The position numbers and the translations under genes were made by a program. Below are positions 55,140 to 64,000 of a DNA stretch of 64,000 bases, in pieces. Below the pieces are notes generated by a model, which did not search any database, was not told where the DNA came from, and saw only the letters and a list, made by a program, of their open reading frames with translations. This DNA is from Pegoplata infirma (lineage: Eukaryota > Arthropoda > Insecta > Diptera > Anthomyiidae). Every line of letters begins with the position of its first letter. Positions within the stretch are counted from its first letter, which is position 1. Location: positions 180,180,995-180,244,994 of the forward strand of contig OY992536.1 in NCBI GenBank assembly GCA_963921195.1, in the 5' to 3' direction.

Positions 55140-57153
55140 CCCAGCAAAAAAAAAACATTACTTAGAACAATGATTAAAAGGACTTCTACTGCTTCTGGAG
55201 TAGTGAATATCTACTGAATATCTCATTACATTTTCATATAGTTGTCGCAGCAAGTAAGTAGTTGTTTCAACTCGTTTTTCAGTACATATGAAGTGGTCTT
55301 CATACTATTCTATAACTTTGAACTTTTGAGTATACTTATTAACCACTTCATTGCGAATGCATAATATTGAATATTTAATAGTGCGTTTACATTGGATTTC
55401 TAATCTAGTAAATTGCGATTTAAATCTACTTTGCAATCTGTACCGTTTACATTGGCATTTTTTACATTTGAGAAGATTAGGATTGGCATTTATAACAAGT
55501 TGGTAATAAATGTGTGTGACTGCGTCAAAAGACAGCGACGGTAATAAGGCGTCGTATGATTAACAAGGACTTTGTAAGTTGTTTTGGGGTCAACTACTTT
55601 TTCAGTTAAATCAACTAACAATGTTAGTTATTTTAACTGACAAAAAACAACTGACCTATGTAGTAAAAACTAATAACATTTGTAGTCAAAACAATAAAAA
55701 TGTAGTAAAAATAAAATAACAAGCGCGGGCACAAGGGGGGGGGGAGGGGAAATTACCCCCCCCAGACCAAATTTCAAAAAGAAAAAAAAGAAAGAAAAAG
55801 GAAGGAAAAGAAAAAAAAGGAGGAATCGCATACGACTCGTTTTAAATTAAACGACTCGTTTTAGCTCATCATTCTATTACCATATAGTGTCATTTCGTTG
55901 TAATGGAATAAATACTAAACGAGTCGTTTAATTTAAAATTAAAAGACTTGTATGAGAATACGGGATTATAGCACATTCGCATTGCTATGGTAAAACACGG
56001 TTTAGTTGAAACATTGTTTTATGATTCGTTTAACCATATATTTTGATAGCAAGAAACATTAGCCCTGTATTCGCGTAACCGTTTATATTTTAACATTATA
56101 ATTTTAAATTTTTTTGGCACCACTTTTGTTGATTGTCAAAGTTTATTTAAGCAAACACGGAAAAAAAACATTTTATTTTCAAATGCGAACTTGGCTTCAC
56201 TTTTTATCGAAACTTAAATTTAATGCCAATAATTATACAAGTTAAAAATAAGCGTGGATAGTTTAAAATTTGTATAGGTAAGCGTATATACGGTTATGCG
56301 AAAACAGTGCTATTGCTAAAACCGAGTTTATAACCCAGCAAAAACTTGGTAATGACTCATCATTACCATTCGAATTACTTAGTAATGACAGAAAATTACC
56401 TTTAGCATTATTTTAAAATGTAAGATAAGGACTTATTAATAATGACTTACATAAGTCATTATAATAAAATAAAAAAATTTCAGAACTAGATTTTTGCTTT
56501 TTGACTCACTGTACATTATTTTGAATAAAAATAAAATAAAATTATTTTTTTTTTTATTTTTTTAAATTTTTTTTTAAATAATTTTTTCATTACCTATAAG
56601 TATATATGTAATTAGTTATTAATACTGGTTTGATAATCATTACATTTGGCACATTTGCTTGTAAATGTAATGGGAAAGGTAATTCGAATCAGAAGTAGTT
56701 ATAACTTTTTAATTTCCCATTACACATTTCATTACTTGGTAATGCAAGTTTTTGCTGGGAATAGTCATAGAAAACAAAAATCAAACCTAATATTCTGAAT
56801 TTTCATGATATTTCCTTACTATACGTAAGAAGCTTAATATAATTTATAAATACATTCCTTAATTGAATTATTTCATGTAATTTTTAAATATAAAGCATTT
56901 GTAAAATAAATAATTATTGATAATTTCCAAATTTTTTAATGAAGTTTTATAGTGGAGATTTTTTTAGTGAGGAAGTACATACTAATGTCTATATTTGGAA
57001 GTGGTGCAAGCCATAATTAATGACATTATATATCAATTTTTGGAAGTTGTTTAAAAGTATCTCCATTTGAATAATAAATCATGGGTTAACTGCTTTTTTT
57101 GGAGTACTTCAGAAGTGGTTTGATTTGGACTACTTCCCTTATTTTTTACTGGG
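55140..57153. mobile_element. CCCAGCAAAAA/CCCAGTAAAAA element, TSD AG
   Basis: Ends CCCAGCAAAAAAAAAACATT and CCCAGTAAAAAATAAGGGAA. AG flanks at 55138-55139 and 57154-57155. The undisturbed site in the opposite palindrome arm (near 54397-54412) reads, inverted, AAATGATAGTCGATTG with a single AG. The inner part has AGAAGTGG/ACTACTTC words near both ends, ACGACTCGTTTTA repeats (55834-55925), and a further CCCAG element at 56334. Confidence 0.88.
56334..56759. mobile_element. CCCAGCAAAAACTT-ended MITE, TSD AA
   Basis: TIRs CCCAGCAAAAACTTGGTAAT and CCCAGCAAAAACTTGCATTA; AA flanks at 56332-56333 and 56760-56761. 426 bp, close relative of 47536-48264 by its ends. TTACCAAGTAATG words recur inside. 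Confidence 0.9.
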
Positions 57154-57734
57154 AGTCGATTGATAATAATAAGGGGTTTTATTGACATCTTTGTCGTTAA
57201 CGAATTACATCAATTTAAGACCTGTACACTTTCTTTTGACGCTCACAGTATATACTTTATGGGGTCCCCGACCGATATTTCGATGCGTTGCACACGGAAT
57301 GACAAAGTGAGTATACCCCCATACTGTGGTTGGAGGGTATAAAAACACCAAAATTTTATCTGTATTTTTTTTGAGAAAATTTAAAAAAGTACCAAAAAAA
57401 ATCTTTTCAAAAACTTATAAAAATTTCACAAAATCACATGTATTTTACTGAACTCTGTAAATTTACAGAGTTTTTTTCTCTAAAATTTTGGTTGCATCAA
57501 ATGCTTTTTACAAATATATGTAAATTTACAGAGTTTTTCTTTTCTAAATGGTGTTTTATTTAACCAATATTTTACTAGCAACTCTGTAAATTAACATTTT
57601 TTTTGTCGAAATCATTTTACAGAGTTTTATAGTAAAATTACCAGGAAATGTTGCTAGCTGGAAAAGTATGGTGTACTCTGTTAAATTAGCAGAGTTTTTC
57701 TGTAATTTAACAGAGTTATTATTTTAAGTGCACT

Positions 57735-58374
57735 CATTTTAATAAAAAATTCTGTAAAATGATTTTGACAGAAAAAAACTGTTAATTTACAGAGTTTATA
57801 GTAAAATATTGGATAAATATGATAGCTTTTTGACAGAGAAAACTCTGTAATTTTACTTTAAAACTCTGTAAAATGATTTGGACAAAAAAAAACTGTTAAT
57901 TTACAGAGTTTCTAGTAAAATATTGGTTAAATAAACCACCGTTTAGCAAAGAAAACTACGTCAATTTACATATATTTGATGCAAAAAAAAATTTACAGAA
58001 AAAACTAGGTAAATTTACAGAGTTTAGTTAACTCTGTAAATGCATGTTAATTTGTAAAATTTTTATAAGATTTCACAAAAGATTTTTTTTGATAACTTTT
58101 TTTTGCTACTTTTTCAACTTTTTCTAAAAAAAAACAGAAAACTTTTTTGGTAAAAAAAAACGAAGTATTTTGCGTAAATCTGTATTTTAGCAGAAAACTC
58201 TGTTAATTATCTGCAAAATTAAGATTACAAAGTAAAAAGTAATATAACAGAGGAAACTTTGTTTTTTTGTCACAACAAAAATATTTTCTTTAAATCTGTA
58301 TTTTGACAGAAAACTCTGTCAAATATCTGTTGAATTGAGATTACAGTCATTTTACAGAGTTATTATTTTGAGTG
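57735..58374 (+). mobile_element. Family A MITE, 5'-shortened
   Basis: Starts with an eroded end (ACTCATTTTAATAAAAAATT), continues TCTGTAAAATGATTTTGACA and ends TTATTATTTTGAGTG before TA. It abuts the inverted copy ending at 57730. Confidence 0.8.
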
Positions 58375-58394
58375 TAGTTAGTCCGTTTAAAAAA

Positions 58395-58800
58395 ACCTTT
58401 TTTTTTAATGTTTTACAGTTGAATTTACTTACAGAATATTTTGTGTGTATCACAAAAAATTACTTCTGTCGAATTTCGTCGATTGCCGGGCAAATTATGG
58501 CTCGTTTTGGTCTAAAGCCTCTATATTTGAATTTTTAGCCAAATCGGACAATTTTAACCGGTGTCGCTGTGGGGTAAAAGTTTCGTCCTTAAATTTTTTT
58601 TTGGTTTGTACAAGAAACTTCAACCCCACAGGGGCACGGATTAAAATTGTCCGATTCGGCTAAAAATTTTAAAATAGAGGTTTTAGACCAAAACGACCCA
58701 TATTTTGCCCGGAAATCGACGAAATTCGACAGAAGTAAGTTTTTGTGATACACACAAAATATTTTGTAAATAAATTCAACTGAAAAAACATTTAAAACAA
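58395..58800. mobile_element. Foldback, ~165-bp arms
   Basis: Arms 58418-58590 and 58618-58790: ACTTCTGTCGAATTTCGTCG / CGACGAAATTCGACAGAAGT, TTTTGGTCTAAAGCCTC / GAGGTTTTAGACCAAAA, CAAATCGGACAATTTTAA mirrored, and GTGGGGTAAAAGTTTC / GAAACTTCAACCCCAC. Overlapping frames on each strand (YHKKLLLSNFVDCRANYGSF and its inverted copy) are products of the palindrome and not genes. Confidence 0.85.
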
Positions 58801-58930
58801 TCGTTTTTCCTTTTAAAAAACGGTAATAGTATATTTTTGTAATAAAACATACAGTTTGAAAAAAGGGCAAAAACACATTTTTTTGTTGTGTTTAGATACA
58901 TTTCAAAACACGATTAAGATGTCACAGATA

Positions 58931-59715
58931 CACTCAAAATAATAACTCTGTTAAATTACAGAAAATCTCTGCTAATTTAACAGAGTACACCATACTTATC
59001 CAGCTAGCAACATTTCTTGGTAATTTTACTATAAAACTCTGTAAAAAAATTTTGACAAAAAAAAAATTTTAATTTATAGAGTTTCTAGTAAAATATTGGT
59101 TAAATAAAACACCATTTGGCAAAGAAAAACTCTGTAAATTTACATACATTTGTAAAATGCACTTGATGCAACCAACATTTTACAGAAAAAACTCTGTAAA
59201 TTTACGGAATTTAGTAAAATACATGTTATTTTGTAAAATTTTTATAAGATTTTTGAAAAGATTTTTTTGGTACTTTTTTAACATTTTTTCAAAAAAATAC
59301 ATATAAAATTTGGTGTTTTTACAGAAAACTCTACAGATAAAACTTAGTTTTTTTGGTTATAAAAAATACAGAGTATTTCACTTAAATCTTTATTTTAGCA
59401 GAAATCTCTGTTAATTATCTGTAAAATTAAGATTATAAAGTTAAAAGTAATATAACAGATGAAATTTTGTTTTTTTGTAACAACATAATACAAAGTATTT
59501 TCTTTAAGTGTTTCTTCACAATACAGCAGCAAGCAGCAGACAGCAAAATTTTTACATGTATTTTGTTGTTGCGGCAACAACAAAATACATGTAAAAAATT
59601 TTGCTGTCTGCTGCTTGCTGCTGTATTGTGAAGAAACACTACATCTGTATTTTGACAGAAAATTCTGTCAAATATCTGTTGAATTGAGATTACAATCATT
59701 TTACAGAGTATTTTA
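58931..59715 (+). mobile_element. Family A MITE with a 134-bp palindrome inside, 3' end lost
   Basis: CACTCAAAATAATAACTCTG start; ends at TTTTACAGAGTATTTTACTT, about 20 bp short of the usual end. A near-perfect palindrome (59507-59640) interrupts TTTTCTTTAAATCTGTATTT. Confidence 0.88.
59507..59640. repeat. 134-bp near-perfect palindrome (miniature foldback)
   Basis: AGTGTTTCTTCACAATACAG runs inward from both ends; the arms include CAGCAAGCAGCAGACAGC, TTACATGTATTTTGTTGTTG and meet at GC-G-GC. By eye the arms differ only by one T in a T-run. The high identity implies a young insertion or ongoing arm-to-arm correction. Confidence 0.95.
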
Positions 59716-60527
59716 CTTAGAAAATCAATGCAGTGCCGTGATTCGCAAAACTCTTTTTAATTTGTAATCTAGCGTTATTTAATTGATTCAATTAATTATT
59801 TAATTGATTTCATTAATTATTTAATTGATTTCAGTAATTATTTATTTGACTTCATTAATTATCTAGTTTATTCAATAATTTTTTTTAACAAATTAGTAGT
59901 ATGTATTTTTTTTTATAACACTTATTGACATAATCTCTTAAATATCTATTATGGTGATTTAAAAAAACATTTTTAGTTTTTGCGACTCTGCTTTAGCTTT
60001 CAAAATAAAATAGACTATTTAAAAAAACGCCCAAAATCATTGATTTGCAGATCTTATTATTAAGCCATTTAACTTTCGATAAACATTTTTCTATATTGTA
60101 ATTAAAATTGAAAAGAAACATATTAACAATTTACTATTGACCGCGTTTAATTGATGAATATTATGGTTTATTGATCATTTAAGGAGAAGAAAAAAGAAAT
60201 AAAACTAAATGAAATCAATAATTTTAGATTAATTACAGCATTATTGAACAATAATTTTTAAATTGAGCTTGTTTTTATTATTTATTTGCCATATTTTTTT
60301 TTTCTTTAAATATGTAGTTGTCTAACAAGTGTTTCAAGGTTAAGCAATTAAGATTAAATATAATTTAAAATGTTTAATTATTGTTTTATTTAATCATAAC
60401 TAGTAAACAATGGTTTAATGCTCCTGTCATTGTAAAAAAAAACTTATAAACTTTCATTTTTCACATAGATACCCCTACGATCTACTGCGGCACATTTGAG
60501 GATGAAAAAGTACCCAAAATAGTACTA
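59716..60527. other. AT-rich spacer with a short tandem repeat
   Basis: 59773-59875 has four ~24-bp units of AATTATTTAATTGATTTCATT. The rest is AT-rich with no gene or recognised element. Confidence 0.5.
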
Positions 60528-61320
60528 CACTCAAAATAATAACTCTGTTAAATTACAGAAAACTCTGCTAATTTAACAGAGTACACCATACTTTTCCAGC
60601 TAACAACATTTCTTGGTAATTTTACTAAAATACTCTGTAAAATGATTTTGACAAAAAAACTGTTAATTTACTGAGTTTATAGTAAAATATTGGTTAAATA
60701 TGAAAGCTTTTTGACAGAGAAAACTCTGTAATTTTACTTTAAAACTCTGTAAAATGATTTGGACAAAAAAAATGTTAATTTACAGAGTTTCTAGTAAAAT
60801 ATTGGTTAAATAAACCACCATTTAGAAAGAAAACTATGTAAATTTACATATATTTGTAAAATGCATTTGATGTAAAAAAAAAAATTACAGAAAAAAACTC
60901 TGTAAATTTACAGAGTTTAGTTAAATGCATGTTATTTTGTAAAATTTTTATAAGATTTCTGAAAAAAAAAGTTTATAACTTTTTTTGCTACTTTTTCAAC
61001 CTTTTTTTAAAAAATTATACAGATAAAATTTTGATGTTTGGTAACAAAAACTACTCAAAACAGAAAACTTTATTGGTTATAAAAAATACGAAGTATTTTG
61101 CTTAAATCTGTATTTTAGCAGAAAACTCTGTTAATTATCTGTAAAATTAAGATTACAAAGTAAAAAGTAATATAACAGAGGAAACTTTGTTTTTTTGTCA
61201 CAACAAAATACAAAGTATTTTCTTTAAATCTGTATTTTAACTGAAAACTCTGTCAAATATCTGTTGAATTGAGATAACAGTCATTTTACAGAGTATTTTA
61301 CAGAGTTATTATTTTGAGTG
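60528..61320 (+). mobile_element. Family A MITE, full length
   Basis: CACTCAAAATAATAACTCTG to TTATTATTTTGAGTG, 793 bp. It carries the extra AAGCTTTTTGACAGAGAAAA segment seen also at 51740 and 57823, which defines a subfamily (A2) with a longer left half. Confidence 0.92.
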
Positions 61321-61740
61321 CATTTTAAAAAAAAATATTTTTCATTTTAACTTCTTCCATCAAGGCCCAAGTGTATATTTAATAAATAAACAATTTAACA
61401 AGAATTACAAACATTTAATTTCTAGTTTTAAAACATAAATAATAATATGCTAGAAAAAAGTGGTTTAAATTGTTTAACTTTTGTATTTGTGGAGAAAACG
61501 TTTTTAAATCTCTTTAGTCTACTACAGACTAGTCTGTGATTAAAAATATGTGGTGTTGACATTTAAAATAAAATAAAGATTTCAAAATACTTATAAAATA
61601 TAAAAAAAGTGACATTTTCACAAAACAAAAGAAACATCAACGACATGCAAAAAGATCACATCAGCTAAAAAATAGGTGGCGATTTGCAAACAATGTGTGT
61701 GGCAAAATATTGAAAAGATTAATTCTCAGAAGTTTTTTTT
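61321..61740. other. Unannotated AT-rich spacer
   Basis: No gene or repeat recognised; CTACTACAGACTAGTCTGTG (near 61520) is a small inverted repeat. Confidence 0.35.
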
Positions 61741-62005
61741 TATAAAGGTTATAATAAGTTTGTCAATCAGTTTGTAGCACCTCGAATTATTATTTATATT
61801 TATGAATCTCAATTGATGTTTAGACCGTTGATCGTCTCCACTCAAAATAATAACTCTGTAAAATAATCTGTAAAATTACTGTAATCTCAATTCAACAGAT
61901 ATTTGACAGAGCTTTCTGTCAAAATATAGATTTAAAGAAAATAATTTGAATTTTGTTGTGACAAAAAAAAAAACAAAGTTTCATTTGTACTATTACTTTT
62001 AACCA
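61741..62005. mobile_element. mini-me start fragment followed by a family A fragment
   Basis: GTTATAATAAGTTTGTCAAT to TTGATCGTCT (61748-61839) matches a mini-me start through its TA core. CACTCAAAATAATAACTCTG at 61840 then begins an inverted family A copy that stops near 62000. Confidence 0.65.
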
Positions 62006-63181
62006 ATTTTTTTTAGTTTTAAGTTATTTGTGGGATGATCACTGGGTCATCACCACGTCATAGTCAAATAATTTTAAGTCACGTGTAATGATTAATATCA
62101 ACTTATGATAGATTGCATTAATAAATGAATTGAAAAAAAAACTTTTAACCAATGTTGGCAATCGATACCTTTTCAATACCGTTATCCGTTTTAAACCCCT
62201 TTAAGTTGAATACCGGTACCAATACCAATACCGAAACTCAGTTTTGGTATCGGATACCGGTATCCAAAAATCTTTTCCTTCGGTACCGGTGCGTACCGGT
62301 ATTGAAACGGTTTTTCCTAAAAAAACATGTTTAAAAAAAAAATAATAGAAGTTTGTAATTTTTTGGTTTTTGTAAATTAAAAATCGTGCTCCAAATCTCA
62401 TAAAAATCAAAAAAATCTTTGGACATCCACATCGTAGATTAAGTAAAAATTTCCAAAAAAAAACATACTTCAACCGCGATGCGGGAGCAGAAGAAAATTA
62501 TTGATTTTCACGAAATTTTTATGGAGTCATTTTGACTCCCAATAAAAACTTTCTGGGCCCCTTTCATTAATATAGTTTTTTTTGGGATTTTTATTTGATC
62601 CGCGATGTTGGCGCCAAAGATTTTTTTGATATTAATAGGAATTCGGGGGAGGTATTTGGAATACTAGCAGAAGGTTTTTCACCATAGTATAATTTTAAGA
62701 AGTGGCTTAATTCGTAGAAATCGCTAATAAAGTAACGATTTGGTGATTTTTTTTTTACTTAATAGTCCCATAATTCGCGAAATTTTTTTTTTGCAATATT
62801 TTTGAATGTGATCTTGTATAAACAGGGAAGGCCTATTTTTCCAAATAACACCAACAAAAAAACTTGGTTGGTATTGAATAGCAAAATCGGTCCAGTGGTT
62901 CAAAAGTTATTAAGAAAACCGTAAATTTCAGATTGGTTTCACTTTTAATTCACGTGTTGAAGAATATTTTACCAAGTATTTTTGTCACTCACAAATATTT
63001 TTACACTAAAACAAAAAAAACTTACATATGGTTTTTTTTTTTGAATTGAGAAAAGTGTGAAAGAAAAATTTAATTTTTCTAAAAATTTAAGACATCCTGG
63101 TTTGTTTCTTACTAGTTTCATATTATCCAGTTATAATAATCTTCAGAAAAACTTTTAATGTCAAATTTATTTAGTTAATAG
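62006..63181. other. Spacer with a TACCGGTACC-rich patch
   Basis: 62152-62310 starts TGTTGGCAATCGATACC and is full of ATACCGGTACC/GGTACCGGT words. It resembles the left end of the foldback at 63182 (GGGTTGGCAACCGATACC), so it may be a one-ended relative. 62480-63120 is less repetitive, with TTTATGGAGTCATTTTGACTC a small palindrome; no gene recognised. Confidence 0.45.
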
Positions 63182-63556
63182 CAGGGTTGGCAACCGATAC
63201 CCACCTATAATAACGGTATTTGGCTATTGTACCGCAACCAATAAAGGTATGGACATTTTCAAAAGCAATTATGAAAGCTGATGAAATTTCTAGAATTTTA
63301 AATGTGTCACTTCGTGTTTCTACCGGTTCGTTTTCAAAATATAGGTCAATACCTTTATAAAACCGTTTGAAACGGTATTATAACGGTATTGGCCTATATA
63401 ACTAAAATGAACCGGTAGAAACACGAAGTGACAGATTTAAAATACTAGAAATTTCATCAGCTTTCATAATCGCTTTTGAAAATGTCCATATCTTTATTGG
63501 TTGCGGTACAATAGCCAAATACCGTTATTCTGGGTGGGTATCGGTTGCCAACCCTG
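63182..63556. mobile_element. hAT-like foldback MITE, CAGGGTTGGCAACC ends, TSD GTTAATAG
   Basis: GTTAATAG flanks at 63174-63181 and 63557-63564. Ends CAGGGTTGGCAACCGATACC on both sides; arms remain complementary almost to the centre (GCTGATGAAATTTCTAG, GTGTCACTTCGTGTTTCTAC, AACCGTTTGAAACGGT). 375 bp, non-coding. Confidence 0.95.
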
Positions 63557-63564
63557 GTTAATAG

Positions 63565-64000
63565 TCAATAGAACTCTATATGTGAAAATTATTTACAGAT
63601 CGCAGCCGCCGAGGACTGAACCCATCATCATCTGTAATACTTTGCTATTAACTGCTTGTAACGTACAATCACTCTTACATTCGAAAAAATTTTACACTCA
63701 AAAAATTTTTTTTTTTTTCAAAAATGACTAAAAAAAGTTTCGAAAAAATGTTACACTCAAAAAAAAATTTTTTTTTTTTCAAAAATGTTTTTTACGTTTT
63801 TTGCTCAAAATTAAATATTTCTAATCAAAATTGTTAATTTTTTTCACGTTAGCAAATTAACTATCACTTTAAAAGGGCATTGTGGAGGGTATTGATGGAT
63901 TCGGGCAAGTCGAACTTAACTTTTCTAGTTGTTTTTGCATAGAGGGATAAAAAAATTACAGTTTTCTCGGCTCGCCCCATTTTGTAGGTGTGGTCCGGCA
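63565..64000. other. Spacer, 60-bp duplication and a mini-me 3' end
   Basis: TTTACACTCAAAAAATTTTT to CAAAAATG occurs twice (about 63690-63725 and 63750-63786), with MITE-like CACTCAAAA words. GTGGAGGGTATTGATGGATT, CGGGCAAGTCGAACTTAACT and TTTCTAGTTG (63881-63932) are a decayed mini-me 3' end. No gene to the window edge. Confidence 0.55.

Larger units (their letters stand above)
54305..57248. mobile_element. Mariner-like palindromic element in the TA tract of the mini-me copy
   Basis: Ends CAGTGAGCGTCAAAAGAAAG and CTGTGAGCGTCAAAAGAAAG, TA on both flanks. Arms of ~400 bp (GTGTACAGGTCT, AAAACCCCTTATTATTATCA, AAATTTTCCAAGCTTTAATT, and a second pair around ACCACAAATTTTTTGTAAAC near 54700-54840). 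The right arm is opened by a CCCAG element at 55140-57153. The TIR is of the type found in Tc1/mariner relatives; no transposase remains. Confidence 0.87.
53894..57340 (-). mobile_element. mini-me/DINE-1-like element (subfamily 3), inverted and split
   Basis: Minus orientation: AAACAAGTGAGAGTG, hairpin ATTCGGCTGTGCCGAAT, then a G-rich stretch (53973-54010), GACAGACGGACGGGCGGACA (54237-54256) as GTCY block, and on the far side TATATACTTTATGGGGTCC and TGGTTGGAGGGTAT (57327-57340). It is opened at the TA tract by a palindromic element at 54305-57248. Confidence 0.82.
53625..57730 (-). mobile_element. Family A MITE (inverted), split by a mini-me-like element
   Basis: Left half 53625-53893 (CACTCAAAACAATATCTCTG to AAAACAGAATTTTATG) and right half 57341-57730 (AAAAACACCAAAATTTTATC to TTATTATTTTAAGTG). 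Together they cover the family A consensus in reverse orientation with no large overlap, so they are one copy opened by the insertion at 53894-57340. Confidence 0.8.

Noticed and set aside
58445..58876. Paired 72- and 95-codon frames with NFVDCRANYGSFWSK
   Set aside because: Both arise from the arms of a foldback element; the frame is shared because the DNA is duplicated.
63590..63660. A possible further tRNA-like segment (minus strand GATGGGTTCAGTCCTCGG)
   Set aside because: It has a B-box-like GGTTCAGTCC but no convincing A box at the right distance and no pairing arms.

Overview
No intact, evidently functional host gene is visible in this window. It is an AT-rich, transposon-saturated stretch of an insect genome, almost certainly a higher fly (Diptera, Brachycera, plausibly a calyptrate such as a blow fly, house fly or stable fly). 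The grounds are decayed jockey-like and LOA/R1-like non-LTR retrotransposons, many short elements with a (GTCY)n block and a TA-rich core like the dipteran mini-me/DINE-1 group, and dozens of long-TIR non-autonomous DNA transposons. The species cannot be fixed from the sequence alone.

Layout. 1-2450: relics of two non-LTR retrotransposons on the minus strand, one split by a 280-bp foldback element. 2523-4310: a mini-me-like element split by a 1-kb hAT-like element. 5338-7375: a palindromic satellite array split by another mini-me-like element. 7880-14715: copies of two MITE families with CACTCAAAA-type ends (called A and B here), one holding a mini-me-like element and one holding a 5'-truncated LOA-like retrotransposon (12251-14652) that carries the best-preserved coding sequence of the window (RT plus RNase H, broken by one stop). 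14730-18506: a pogo/Tigger-type inverted-repeat element holding two hAT-like elements and a TA-inserting MITE. 18510-25300: satellites, a mini-me-like copy, a CCCGAGT-ended element holding a hAT-like MITE, and a large foldback. 25315-29591: a 4.3-kb composite with hAT-type target duplications. 29870-33275: a 3.4-kb TIR element with a swollen palindromic satellite and a possible two-exon reading frame. 33600-48265: nested A/B copies, hAT-like elements, a 1-kb palindrome, CCCAG-ended elements. 49327-52662: a foldback holding two further MITEs, itself within another element. 53450-57735: a nest about six insertions deep. 57735-64000: more family A copies, foldbacks, a 134-bp near-perfect palindrome and a 375-bp hAT-like foldback.

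How the parts relate. The sequence is mainly a record of insertions into insertions. Because many insertions fell into sequence whose undisturbed copy is present nearby (a sister repeat or the opposite arm of a palindrome), exact boundaries and target-site duplications can be read directly: 8 bp for ten or more hAT-like elements, TA for family A, 2 bp for CCCAG-ended elements, 3 bp for two other foldbacks, 15 bp for the retrotransposon and none for mini-me-like elements. Coding content is limited to broken retrotransposon ORFs, a hAT transposase C-terminus, two head-to-head mariner-type transposase fragments, three tRNA-derived segments inside DNA transposons, and one possible pair of spliced exons. 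All comparisons were made by eye; family names are by motif, not by database search.
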